Below, piece after piece: positions 36,373-48,066 of a stretch of DNA of 64,000 bases (position 1 is its first letter; each line of letters begins with the position of its first letter). A program made the translations under genes and the position numbers. Under the pieces are notes generated by a model, which worked only from the letters and a program-made list of their open reading frames with translations, did no database searches and was not told the DNA's origin. This stretch comes from Uranotaenia lowii (taxonomy: Eukaryota > Arthropoda > Insecta > Diptera > Culicidae): the NCBI RefSeq assembly GCF_029784155.1, contig NC_073693.1, positions 148,058,843-148,122,842 on the forward strand. Reading direction: 5' to 3'.

Positions 36373-38018
36373 ATTCTATGCCAATTTTGATATGATTGAT
36401 TTTAGTTAAAATTTTTGGAAATTTAGTAAAATATAACAAAATATGCATAGTCTTTCAAAAGTGCATACAAGTTGAAAATATCTAAGCTGTAGTTTGATCA
36501 GTTTGCGCAGGTTTGTTTACCATAAAACCTTATGTTATTGTTATGAAAAATAACAAGTTTAACGCAGATTCCATTACATCTTCTGTTTCTAAGAATTAAA
36601 GGCCTTTTTTGTGAAATTTTCACTTGATAATGTTGGAAAGCATATTTTCTACAATAAAAATGAAGAAAAAAACACCATTCAAAGCCATAGTTTAGTGTAT
36701 TTTGGAGAAATAATGGCATGGGCCTTCTTACCCCGCTGGTGCGTCTTGTACAGTTTTCGCTATACCGAATTTATTTAGAAACAATCAGAAGTAAAATATT
36801 ATGTGTGAAATTTCCCTATACTAGATAAAATGGACGTCATACACCCTGGACCAGGTAGACTGTAGACCTGGCGAAAATAATTCGGTTAAGAGTTACCAAA
36901 ATACCAGCCATATTTACAGTTTACACTAGAGATATCATACGTACTCCTTCAAGAGTACAAGTTCTCTTTATCGATCGAGAAATGAGCGTACTCTTTTTTT
37001 TTTTTAAATTTTACGAAATGTACTCTTTTTTATGTTGGTGGATATTTAACCCTCATTCGCATTAGAGTATCATTTTGACACTTTTGCAAGTTTAAAGGCT
37101 TGTAACTTTTTTCAGAAGCTTCAAAAAACAAAACAATTTTCGGGTACCCTAAATAAATTCAAAAATTCTTTAATATTGCATCTTTATTTATTTATGGACG
37201 AACCCTGGAGGCCTAGACAAAAAAAACTCCCTTTTTCGACTTAGAGTGTCATTTTGACACTCCAAAAAAAAAAATCTATTTAAGTCGTTTGAATTATTAT
37301 GAATTTCATATAAAACTTATATCAATGAAAACCTTGTAATGTCAGTAAAATATGTTTAGAACATTATATATAGCTAAAGCTTCTAGTTTTCTCGTTATTC
37401 AGCATGAATGGTCTGAAAAACCTACTTTTCATTAGATTGCTAGTAAAAACTGTTTGAGTGGTGGTGGAGCTTTTGAAAAAACATCATTACAAATTTTATT
37501 CTTATTCTGACATTTTGTTGTCTTTAGATTTTTGATGCAACAAAGATTGAATTTACTGGAATTTTTCAAAGTTGACTACTTTGCGCGTTTTTCCACAAGT
37601 TGAAATTTCATCTGTTTTTGTGGTCCACCGTCAGGTTATACCCGGATTTTCAGTGCTTTTACTATGCTTGGACCAATAAAAAGTATATTCATTGGAAAGC
37701 AAATTTAATCTACATTCTAGTGAGGTGCAACAATTGACGCTGTGAGATTTCACAAAAATATGAAAATTATTTCTGAGCCGTTTTGAAAATTCACCCTCTT
37801 TGGGATTTTTGTTTGGTTTTAATCGCCTATCATATCAGAATGTCATTATTTGGGGACATTTATCACAATTATTAAACGTCAAGGAATGCATTGAATTAAT
37901 AGCTAAAAAAACAAAACTGTCTGCAGATGGTGCTTTTGGGCATAGCAGGAGCGATAAGGGCATTGAAGCTAAGATTTTTAATGATTTACAGTCACTATCG
38001 ATACTCCAAATGACCATT
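36373..38018. other. unannotated AT-rich stretch
   Basis: No recognised gene. 37045-37265 carries a palindrome, GAGTGTCATTTTGACACTC (37243-37261), and related words. The frame at 37800-38039 (79 codons) has an amphipathic KECIELIAKKTKL segment but no identifiable family. It ends inside a hairpin that looks like a transposon terminus, so it could be a tail of a decayed transposase. Confidence 0.35.
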
Positions 38019-38027
38019 CTAAGTAGT

Positions 38028-38104
38028 GCTTCGATATAACGTAACTTCGATATAAAGTAACGAGAAAAAAAATTTCGTTGCTTTATATCGAGGTATTACG
38101 TAAT
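38028..38104. repeat. pogo-like terminal hairpin (TTCGATATAACGTAAC repeats)
   Basis: TTCGATATAA(C/A)GTAAC occurs twice in tandem (38030, 38046), then an A-run, then the inverse (38075-38094; 18 of 20 positions pair with 38044-38063). Tandem TTCGATATAACG words with this layout resemble termini of pogo/Tigger-type DNA elements. The other end is not found. Confidence 0.45.
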
Positions 38105-39014
38105 GTTTTTCGATATAAACTGCAGGCTAGCTAAGAGGTTACTCAGATTTGTGGCATAAATTAAGGCGTTTACAGCGCCTATATTTCGCCTTCATTTATG
38201 AATTTAAGCGAGTTGCATGTAATATCAATAAATCTAAAGGTGATCTAAAAAAATCTGATATTTTTCTTAGCGATATTTTGATTTTAGAAAAAACCGCCTA
38301 ACACCTCTGACTACCCTTCACAGTTATTTTCCTCTAGAACAAAAACAATCTAAAACAGCAGTGGGTATGGTAAGGAATGAAAGACTTTAAGAAGTTAAAA
38401 TCCATTCAAATAAAAAAAAAGTGCCGCAAGTGCAGATTTAAAAATACAGAGTTTTGCATTGTTTTTTGGTACATATTCTGTCCGTACAAACGATAGATTT
38501 TTAGGATTTTATTCAGATTAGTTCTGATTTCATCATTTGATAAGAAAAAACTAACATCAAAAATCGTTTTGAAATTGAAAATAGAATCCAAATCGTTTGA
38601 ACATTTTATTAAGGGGGGGGGGGAGGGTTAGGGTCTAACATTTTCAAAAAATCGATTTTTTTATTTTTTTATTTTCTTATTGTAAAACATTTCAAGAATG
38701 TTGTGTCAAATTTTCAAGTCAATTGAAGCAAAACTGTAGAAGTTATAGGCCTTTATCTCCTCCTATCTACACCCATAAAAGAGGTTGCAAAAATCCAATG
38801 CCTATTTAGCACATCTCTGTGCCGATAATGCGCTGAAATGTGCACTGTGCCGAAGATGATATGTTTGAAAAACCGTAACTGGCATAAGGACTCGGCTCCC
38901 AACTAAAATGATGCATGACCACTACATTCAAGCAAAACAAGAAAAACATTTTATGGGATTTCGTTCCTATTGGATAATTCATCCCAGAAACAAGAAAATA
39001 AAAATATAAACCAC

Positions 39015-39100
39015 AGCGCCCGTAGGGAGAATCGAACTCAAACCACTAACCAAATGGTCTTGCCAGACCGACATCTTAACCAGTGTACTATTTGAGTTTC
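39015..39100 (-). repeat. tRNA-like / SINE-like fragment
   Basis: On the minus strand, AGTACACTGGTTAAGATG (box-A-like) is followed ~40 nt on by GAGTTCGATTCTCCC (box-B-like). The would-be anticodon stem GGTC/GACC encloses only six bases, so no standard tRNA. It lies within the TA-flanked insertion. Confidence 0.5.
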
Positions 39101-39294
39101 ATGCAGGAAGAGGGATATTTGCCATAGACATTCTGCCACCGATCAATCACAAAAGAAACGCACGACAGTGGCTTCCCGGCGTTTGGCCTCCTTTCATGGT
39201 ATTCATTTGTCTTGCGATGGAAACGGGAAAGGGAACGGGAGTGGAGGAAACGGGAAACCCATTGAATGAGAACTGTGCTTTGCTTACTGCCTGT

Positions 39295-39590
39295 TATTAC
39301 ATACACACGCTACATATACACAGCTGCTAAAGCCGGGCAGCTTGGCCGGTGCGTGTTTGCCGGTGAATTGAAGGAATATATTCTTGTTGCTTTTGCTACA
39401 TACACACGCACAGCTTAGCCGTGGTTGTTTGCCGGCGAATTGAATTGAAGGAATGTTTTTTTTGTTGTTGCTTTTACTGCATACACACGCACAGCTCGGC
39501 CGTGGTTGTTTGCCGGTGGATTGAAGGGATTGAATTAGAAGGATGTTTTTGTTGTTGCTTTTGCTACATTCACACGCACAGTGCTCGGTT
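39295..39590 (+). repeat. Minisatellite, ~80-100-bp units, four copies
   Basis: ACATACACACGC-like words begin units at about 39302, 39401, 39482 and 39570. Each carries GTTGTTGCTTTTGCTACAT, CAGCTCGGCCGTGGTTG and TTTGCCGGTGAATTGAA. Frames of 123-138 codons run through on both strands only because the repeats lack stops. Confidence 0.8.
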
Positions 39591-40427
39591 CGCTGGCTGC
39601 CTGGTGTTGGCCGGTATTTATTTCCATCCTTCTTCGTCTTGTGATGCGATAGGGAGGGACGTGAAAGCGTTTTTATTTTGTTTCTTTCAGACATACGCAA
39701 TTCGGTTAACTTGGGAGATTAATGCCGGTGGGAGCAAATCGAATCAGCACCGATCGCGTTATCTTCTTGTACCAATGATGCTATGTAATTGACTACACGC
39801 CATTGGCACAGAGGCTGAATTTTGGGTGTAATACTGCAAGAAAGCAAGAGCAGAAATTTCAAACGCGTTTTTCTCGAAAGCACATTTTTAAAGTCCGTGG
39901 ACATCGTCATTTGAAAACTACTTATCCGATTCTTTTCAAATTTGGAACATATTTTCTATATATGAAAAACCAGACCCCAACGTTTTTCTTTTTTGATTTT
40001 TTTTTATTTTGGGGAGATTTACAGGAGAAAAATGGCGGATTTTTAAGTGAAAAATCGTAGTTTTTACTTCAAACAGCCACAAAAATTTTATAAAAATATT
40101 TTTAAGTTAAATAAAAACGTTGGGGTCCAGAAAAACATCTATTAAAAATATTTTGCTCCGATTTTTTGACATCAGACGATTCTGTGCTGAGATACAGTGT
40201 CCACCGCAAATCCTGTTTTCTAAAAGGCATCCTCGAAAATGCTCAGTCACCGGCTCATTTTTCAATATTTTTCTACGAAAAAATTACTAAATGTTCTTTT
40301 AACAATGCTTTGTATAATGCAAAAAATTTGAATACATTTGTTTGAACGATAGCTCCAGAAAAAAATCGTGAAAATGGTGTTTTTTTTATACCCGTTAGAC
40401 CCTACCCCCCCCCCCCCCCCCCCTTAA

Positions 40428-40844
40428 GATAAGATTGAATTCAGATTTATGTGAAGGTTGTCAATTATGACAAAAAATATCACATTTGAAAGTATTATCC
40501 TAATTTTAAAAAACCTTCGAGGTCAAAAAATATTGATCAGAAATATGTAATTTGAAATTTTGAGAGCCAGTCAAACAAAATATAAAACAGATTTTCTTAA
40601 ATATTTTCTGCTGATGACCTTTTTGGTTGTTGGTGCACATTTCGGTACAGATTTGTGACCAATTTTATTTTCATTGAGAGTAAAGATTTCAATGTGGCAA
40701 CGTTGATAACGAGGAAGAAATTTGGGGTGTTAGATGAATCTTTGACAGAGAAAAATGTAAACAAAAATGTGAATATTATTGATGAATTTTAAACTCATTT
40801 TACTACGGCTTTGTACTTCACAGATCTCTTAAAAAGTAAGAAAA
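40428..40844. other. unannotated AT-rich stretch
   Basis: No gene or repeat recognised between the TTAA element and the large foldback. Confidence 0.4.
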
Positions 40845-43800
40845 ACCAAAAACTTATCAAAAATTCGCCAAACTTGGCCGATAGACTTTCTGAGGCCTAC
40901 AAAACAAATCCTCAATTTTTGAGAATGATCCGCCCACCTCTCGTTCCAGGACCCTCCCTTCTTTTTCACAAGATTTTGAAAAATTCATCATTTTTAAAAT
41001 ACAACATCTCTTGACTGAAACATCGTACCAAAATGACAAAATATGCGTTTTGTAGATTTTATTAAAATCTATCGATTGATGTTATTCATTACTCGAAAAA
41101 GTGACGTTTTAAACGTCAAAACACAGCTCTAAAAACAAAACGTTAATTTTCTCAAGGAAAGTATATTTTTTCTTGAATTTTATGATTTCATTGTTTTCTT
41201 GAGAAAATTTTACGTAAGAACCAACCAAAATCCCAATATAATATTTCTCGTTTTCGAGATATGAAAGATTTAAGCTGGATTGTCTCACAATTATTTATTC
41301 GCAGCACTCAGTGATTTCACTAAACTGCATAATTCATCCAAATATTTAGCCACATCTTCCTTGCTCGCACTGATTTTTTGTTTTCATGATTTGTTTTAAA
41401 TTAAAAAAAATTTCAATTATCATTTTGAACGAAAGAAAAAATAAAACTTTTCATTTAATACTATAATTCCAAAAATAACTATATTTTTCTTTATATTTTT
41501 TCGTTCCAACAGTGCAAGTTAAATCATCTTAAAATTGTCTTTTAATTTTGCATACATTTTATATTTGAAATTTCGTTAAGTTTGAACATACTTTCATTCC
41601 AATTTTCCAATATCTAAAGAGATTGCGGCATTAAACGAACGAAATCTTCTTCATGGTGTAACAGGTTTATCATGTTGAAACGGTAGTTGTATTGAGAAAC
41701 TGCTCTATCAGAAAAAATGAGCATTTTCTCCAATCCATTGAACTTGGTTTTGAGAAATTCTACATTATTGAAGTAATAAAGCTTAGTTCTTTTAGAAATG
41801 GGACACTTTCTTTTGCTAATTGCTCGTTTACTAGTAATCGGACATTCAAAATTTCAATAGCATTTTGTTGCCAGTAAAAAGTACTAAACGACCTATTTTT
41901 TTCAAAATTTAAAATTCATGCGTTTTTGAGATATTTACGATGCAAGAGAAAAAGGAAAAAATAATTTTGCACAGTTTCATTCAAAACCCATCATTAAAAA
42001 ACTTATAGCCGACAAAACCGTTGATTATTCAAAGAACTACTGTGTGTGAGTGGTGGAAAAGTATGGAAATACTGTCAAAAATGTCAACAAAGTTGAAATC
42101 AACCCTTGGAGTGAAGCATATGATCGGCAACTTCGGCTAAGGGTCATCAGGGAAGTCAAGTCTCATACCAGAATTTTTAATTTTCAATAAGCGAAAAACT
42201 AATGGTAGATCGCTGAAATTTCCAAAAAAAAAATTTCCTCCGATAAGCTAAAAGTGTTGCCTCTTAATGAGTCATTCAAACCTAACCTCAAACAAAAAAA
42301 TTTTGCTAGATCCACAGCTCGTAAGCTGTTTATCTGGTTCCGAGGCTATGGGACAAATGATTTATGATGAACGACAAAACTTATGAAATACCCTATTTTA
42401 AACAAATTCCAGCGTTTGAATCCTATACCACGTCTGCTCGTGACAAGGTCCCAAGTATATTAAAGTATGCAGTTGCTTATTATTTTGTATAAAATATAAT
42501 GATTTGCCAAAATTCTGCTCCTGTGGAAAAAACAGCAATTTTTAAAACGAAAATTATGGTTTTCACTCTTTTCAAAAGCCTAAAAAGAGTAATCTTTTAT
42601 GTAACCTTCGCAACCTACGATCTATACTAACCGATTATACTTTAAGTTCAATCTCCTCATGGTTTTACTTCGTTATTGCTAGATTTTGCCAGCAGAAATT
42701 CCATTAAAAACGCTCAAGAAGTGGCTCAAAAATAATCAAATTTGTTAATTTCGAAACAGCTGTATCCACTAATGTGGCCTCAGTTTCTTTTAAAAGAGAA
42801 GTAATGGTCCGAAAAGTATCAGAAATTGAAGGAGGGGGATGTAGCAACCTAAAATACAGATTAGAAGTATTAGTTTGAAAAACTGATCATTATCATGACT
42901 GAAAAAAGTGTGCGCTGGCCGAAGGGAGGTACCAAGAATAAAGTAGAATTTATTCTAACAAAAAAACGATAAATATTTTTTTTCAAATTTTTTCATGAAT
43001 TATCATAAGATAACCTTCATTTTTTTTTAGATCAAACGAAAGGTTTTTGAGATACACGCATTCGTAACTGTCCCATTTCTAAAAGAACTAAGCTTTATGC
43101 TCCAAGCAATTTGAGATGATCACGAAGTTTATTGCAACTACTTTTGAATCATCGGAGTACTACATCTCAAATGAGTGTAGCATTGCCTGGTTGTTGTTGT
43201 AGTTATTTATCCACTGAATATCGCTCATGAAGTTCTTTTCCAATTGAACACGTTGCTTTTGCTCAGAAAACTCAAGACTGTTCCCGACTATTTAGAAGCT
43301 TAGCAATGTAAGTCACTTAAACAACTCCGTACTAATTTAGCTACAGGAAGCAACTGGATATTTCAACCGCAATCTTCGATTTGAGAAGTTGTATTCAAAG
43401 CTACTAGCAAGTTGCAGCAAGCGAGTGCGTAGCAAGCAAATGCGGCCAAAATTCATTCACAATGGTCAGTGAATCACTTTAAAAAAAATCGCTATTGTTT
43501 AGTGCTCCACTCGGTATCAACAAAAAAAATCTGCTGTGCTTAAGTTGTATAAATGAAGGCGATATTCAATGAAGAAATGCTGTTGTTATAAATATCAGTA
43601 TCGCCATAATTAATTTAGGGATGAATAACACGAGAGTCTTAAAATCCTAGAAAAACAAAAACAAATAAAGTCATAATTTATGAAAGTTTAGTAATCAACA
43701 TGTGTACGAGCAGATTCTCGAGATTTGATCATTATCTGTGAATAATGGATTTAAGATTTTAATCGCCGATATAATTGATAACATTATTTTAATGACATCC

Positions 43801-44660
43801 TCACATTGATTCATCCGCTGAGTAAGCACTAACTTAATGATTAAATACAGAGTTATAATGTATAAAACTGTTACCCAACAGCAAAACGAATTCAAACACA
43901 AAAGTGTTATTTTAATTTTTTAAGCATCTTTTTTTTTACAAATGTTTGTTGCTTATTAAAATTAACAGTTTCAACATGATAAAGCTGGAATTTTAAGATG
44001 ATTTAAATTGCAGTATTGGAACGAAAAAAATATAGAGAAAAATATATTTAATTTTGGAATTATAATATTTCATAAAACGAATTTTTTTCTTTCGTTCAAA
44101 ATCATTCAAACAAATCATGAAAACAAAAAATCTGTTCAAGCAAGGAAGATGTGGCTAAAAATTTGGATGAATTCTGCAGTTTAGTTGAATCACTGAGTGC
44201 TGCGAATAAATAATTGTGAGACAATCCAACTTAAATCTTTCATATCTCGAAAACGAGAAATATTATATTGGGATTTTGGTTGGTTCTTACGTAAAATTTT
44301 CTCAAGAAAACAATGAAATCATAAAATTCAAGAAAAGAATATACTTTCCTTGAGAAAATTAACGTTTTGTTTTTAGAGCTGTGTTTTGACGTTTAAAACA
44401 TCACTTTTTCGAGTAATGAATAACATCAATCGATAGATTTTAATAAAATCTACAAAACGCATATTTTGTCATTTTGGTACGATGTTTCAGTCCAGAGCTG
44501 TTGCATTTTAAAAATGATGAATTTTTCAAAATCTTGTAAAAAAGAAGGGAGGGTCCTGGAACGAGAGGTAAGCGGATCATTCTCAAAAATTGAGGATTTG
44601 TTTTGTAGGCCTCAGAAAGTCTATCGGCCAAGTTTGGCGAATTTTCGATAAGATTTTTTT
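40845..44660. mobile_element. 3.8-kb foldback element with ~0.7-0.8-kb inverted arms
   Basis: The left arm (about 40845-41540, matches continuing to 41685) and right arm (about 43960-44660) are inverse copies at high identity. Examples are ATTCGCCAAACTTGGCCGAT versus its complement at 44622-44641, and AACGTTAATTTTCTCAAGGA versus 44348-44367. A further inverted match (GAACTAAGCTTTATG type) occurs at 41775-41805 and 43070-43100. The ~1.2-kb centre holds a decayed Tc1/mariner-like transposase. Arms this long are unusual for that superfamily. The outer boundaries and target duplication are not clear by eye. Confidence 0.75.
42235..42560 (+). pseudogene. Tc1/mariner-like transposase remnant
   Basis: Pieces in two frames resemble the middle of a Tc1/mariner-type transposase. 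42237-42330 reads SFKPNLKQKNFARSTARKLF, like the region before the catalytic core. From 42364 come MNDKTYEIPYFKQIP, ESYTTSARDKVP and further residues to about 42490, resembling the block around the first catalytic Asp (x-D-x-T-Y). A stop follows, then more diluted similarity to about 42560. Later catalytic Asp/Asp or Asp/Glu positions are not recoverable, and several stops and frameshifts exist. It sits at the centre of the foldback, as expected for a transposase between TIRs. Recognition rests on motif memory, not a search. Confidence 0.55.
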
Positions 44661-45779
44661 TTCGCTGTGCACACTTGACATATACTTATTCCAGAACACA
44701 CAAATTTTTTTTCAACTTTTCATGATCCGAATGCTAAATTAAGCTTAATTGTATTAGATGAAGGAGAGAAAATTGAAAAAAATGTGTTAACATCAAATAT
44801 GTATAAAGTCCAGGTAGGGTTTAGAGGCAAAATTTTAGGTTTTTGTAAATAAATTCGTTATTCTTCATTTTTATCTGTCGTTTCTTTTCCTAATTGGTTG
44901 TTTCGAATGTAAGGATTGTTTCAATGGAGAGTTTTCGTCTAGAGCCAGATAGTTAACGAGAAATTTGCAATTCACAAAGATGCACATGAACTCGACATCG
45001 TAGTTAAAAATTAACAAAAAGTTGCTGTAAACATCCGTTACTGACGGAATAGTTTCTTTTTCATAGTTATTAGAGATAATATAAGTTAATTAAACTTTCT
45101 GCATTAAAAGTTTGAAAAAATAGTTCACAGTATTGTTTTAATAGCCATCGTCCTCACTTACTCCGGTGTACCTTAACGATTCTTTGTCGTTCGATTTTGT
45201 TTGGTTGTTGCAAAGGTAAGGATTTGATGAACAATGGATCAAGTCTCCTTCAACTTTAAAAATGAGCCAAGAAAGATTCTCATTGGACTTAGGCAAAATT
45301 ATAAACGCAAGTAAATAAAAAAAAATTGAAGCATATAAACTTGGAATTTCATGCTGTCAGAAAATGCAAACGACAGTGAGCTGCTGAATTTTTCAAAGAT
45401 ATATGATCAAAGCGAGAAAATGGTATCAAGTCTCCCCATTCTCCCCTGCAGTAAGTTTTTTTTTTATTTTTAAATTTTATACCTAATCATGATTTTCAGT
45501 ATTCCAGAAGGTACTCAATTTTTTTTTAACTATCATGTTATCTCTCTGCAAATTTACGTCGGGGTGAGGTGGGAAGGGTTGCAATGCAATTTAAGCCTTA
45601 AGTTCAGTATCGATTTTAAACCGGTAGTTGTTAAAATGCTCGTCACTTTTCAAATGTCAGTGACTTCGACTCTTAAACATAATTCACACTGGTTAAACAA
45701 TTCCACTTACATATATCATTACATCATTTCAATTCGAACACCAAGTTGACCTTCGATTGGTTGTTTTCTAGCAATATAG
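44661..45779. other. unannotated AT-rich stretch
   Basis: No supported gene; only short frames such as 45489-45749 without motifs. Confidence 0.4.
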
Positions 45780-46720
45780 CAGCGAGAAATATCATCCAGC
45801 ACCGGTATTCCGCACAGAAAGGACGGATGAACGAACGGACGGACGGACGGATATATGAACGAATTGGTGCCATCACCCCTAGGGAGGCATACATATTCGA
45901 ATGAACGAACGAACGAATTACCATCGATGTCGACGCCATCATTGCGCCGCAGCAGTTGCACTGAAACGTTATAATTCTATTCAAATTCAATCCCCTTAGA
46001 TTTAACCCGTACCCGTTGCCAATTCGACCGCCATGCTAGTATTCGTTGTTGTAGGTCCTACTGGCTGCCGCAATCTGTTCCACGACAATCCATTCGTCGT
46101 CGTGATGTAGGATTCCTGCCATCCGACTATATCTACTAGCTATGGTTCGCTGCCATGCTACATGGGCATCTAAATATCTTCACAGCAGCCATTCCATATG
46201 CGGCGCTTCCCAAAAACCCTCCAAGCCACAGAGATACGAAGTAATAAATACAAGCTCACTGTGCCACTGCCGCCGAACGAAGGACGGAGCGATATCGTGC
46301 CCGCCCATTGATGTGTGTGTATTTGTGTATGTGTGCCTGTTCGTGTGAACCTTTGTACGGACCACAACGAGCACCACTATAAAATATCACGACCGAACAG
46401 CTGCTGTTGTTTCACCTCGCTTGAACGTAGCCAGCCAGACAGGCTTCCATTGCCATCAGCCAGCAGAGGGATTGTCCATCGGAATCCTACTAGGTAGGTA
46501 GGTACCAACTAGGGCCAAGAGTTGAAGCCAAGCCGTGACCTCGCCTGGTGCTGTCAAAACGCCTCACTGAAAAGCTATGGCCCGGGCTTATTTTACACTG
46601 GTGCTCGCTCGCGTTCCATGTTTGTAGTTCTATTTCTCACCATTTCCTCCCCGAATGGTAGGACTCTTCGCTGACGCAACCGGAACGCTAGGATGTATGG
46701 TGATGGTGGGGTATTTTAAA
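45780..46720. other. Low-repeat GC-balanced island with short tetranucleotide runs
   Basis: Contains (GGAC)n at 45835-45852, (GAAC)n at 45900-45916 and a TG-rich run at 46312-46335. Many overlapping frames exist on both strands, none with a domain. The composition and lack of copies elsewhere suggest unique host DNA, possibly regulatory or an unrecognised exon-bearing segment. Confidence 0.35.
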
Positions 46721-47204
46721 GAAACTTTGGCGTGGAAATATTGCTCCCAAATGACAGCGTTATAAATTAAAGACACTTTTTTAATCAAGTTTGATGAGAT
46801 GAGATTAAAATACGTGTTTTTCTTTTTTCGTCGTTAAAACATTGACCATCTGTGTCATATACAAGTGAGTATCTATGTACATAAATGGAAGAATTCAAAA
46901 TGTTACGAAAGAATAAGGAATGTTTGAAGACAATTAAGTCTTTTTCAACAAATCGGTTTACTTAACAAAACACGAATGGTTCTAAGTTAATCGATCGTTA
47001 TCCAAGTAATGTTTTGACACCGTGAAAATAGAGTAAATAGCAGTCTGATATGGTGATTTAAATATGTTAATTTAACCTGTAAAGGTAAACCAATAATGAC
47101 AAGCATCGAAAGCTTTTGCCCAATAGGTCGGAGAAATTCGCCTAAACTTGCTTTGTATAGTGATTTGCACATTAAAGTCTAAATTGTTGGTTATTTGTCG
47201 ATCA
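46721..47204. other. unannotated AT-rich stretch
   Basis: Nothing supportable seen. Confidence 0.4.
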
Positions 47205-47700
47205 CAGTAGGGGAGATAAGGGCAAAACGAGCACCCGGGACATATTATGCACTTCTCTTTCAGGAAAGTACAAATTTTCTCAAATATATTTTTAGGAGGA
47301 ACAGTTTTGTAGCTTCTATACAATTAATTTTCCAGCCAAAAAGAAATCTTCTTATCATCTTTACAGAAATTTAAAAAAACCAGCATGGTTCTCAAGTGAC
47401 GAAAATATTATTATTATTTTTGAGCACCGGAAAATAAGCTCTTATGAGTCTATCTTAATTTATAAGATAGGAGCTGTAAAATGCTGTACATATTATTCTT
47501 CAATTTTGACCATCATTTTTTTTTTTTTAATTTTTCACTATAATCAATTTTAAACGCGTTTTTATTTTAACTTGTTGACTCGGGGCGTATAGAGCACAAT
47601 TGATCGGGACACGATGAGAGTTTTTTACCGTACCATCTAGCAGCGAGTTAAACTCGATAAAATCAACTAAATTATACAGTCACAGCTTGACTATAATTAA

Positions 47701-47773
47701 GCCTAGTGGTACTGTGTCGGAGAGGTAATCAAAAGACTCGAGATCGATTCCTGGTCGAGGTGATTTTTTTTTT
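47701..47773 (+). ncRNA. tRNA-like (SINE-type) unit with T10 tract, left arm
   Basis: AGTGGTACTG (weak box A) then GTCGGAGAGGTAATCAAAAG and GAGATCGATTCCTGG (box B), ending in TCGAGGTGA and ten T (47764-47773), a possible RNA polymerase III terminator. No normal anticodon arm can be drawn, so not a functional tRNA gene. Confidence 0.45.
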
Positions 47774-47986
47774 CATTTACCATTCATGTTCGATTTTGTT
47801 GATTGTTACATTAAACGGATAGTAGCATCATCGGCCAAACAAATAACCAGAGAGAGAGAACATGTATGAGTGTGTGTGAATGTTTTATATTCTATAAACA
47901 GACATACATTTTTCTGTTATTGCGTTGTTAGATGGATCTACGACTCACCGTTTTGTGCAAAATGCATCGATGATGAAAGGTTCATG

Positions 47987-48066
47987 AAAAAAAACCACCT
48001 CGACCAGGAATCGAACTCGAGTCTTTTGATTACCTCTCCGACACCTAACCAATTGGCCAAACCATT
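47987..48066 (-). ncRNA. tRNA-like (SINE-type) unit with T8 tract, right arm
   Basis: Minus strand: TGGCCAATTGG (good box A), 31 nt, then AGTTCGATTCC (very good box B), then TGGTCGAGGTGG and eight T (47994-47987). It is the better-preserved of the inverted pair. The box spacing is in the tRNA range, but anticodon-arm pairing is not canonical. Confidence 0.5.

Larger units (their letters stand above)
38770..39828. mobile_element. TA-flanked insertion (CACCCA...TGGGTG) inside the TTAA element
   Basis: Comparison with the uninterrupted copy near 12.2 kb (reading CTATCTAATACTGC there on the complementary strand) shows this block inserted at TA with duplication of TA (38768-38769, 39829-39830). 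Ends are CACCCATAAAAG and TTTTGGGTG. Inside are a tRNA-like piece and a minisatellite. No transposase. Probably a non-autonomous TA-targeting transposon. Confidence 0.75.
38613..40423 (-). mobile_element. TTAA-flanked element with G/C-homopolymer termini
   Basis: It runs from an 11-base G tract plus AGGGTTAGGGTCTAAC to GTTAGACCCTA plus a 19-base C tract: an inverted-repeat pair. TTAA flanks both sides exactly (38609-38612, 40424-40427), the target duplication typical of piggyBac-type elements. 38620-38769 and 39829-40404 match 12180-12348 and 11676-12180 in reverse. A 1,059-bp insertion separates the halves. Non-coding; the superfamily rests on TTAA alone. Confidence 0.75.

Noticed and set aside
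39284..39792. Overlapping 123- and 138-codon frames as cysteine-rich secreted peptides
   Set aside because: They run through the minisatellite, and repeated Cys/Ser words come from the repeat unit on both strands.
40811..41039. Matching frames here and at 44440-44651 as a duplicated gene
   Set aside because: They lie in the inverted arms of the foldback; similarity reflects DNA-level arm identity.
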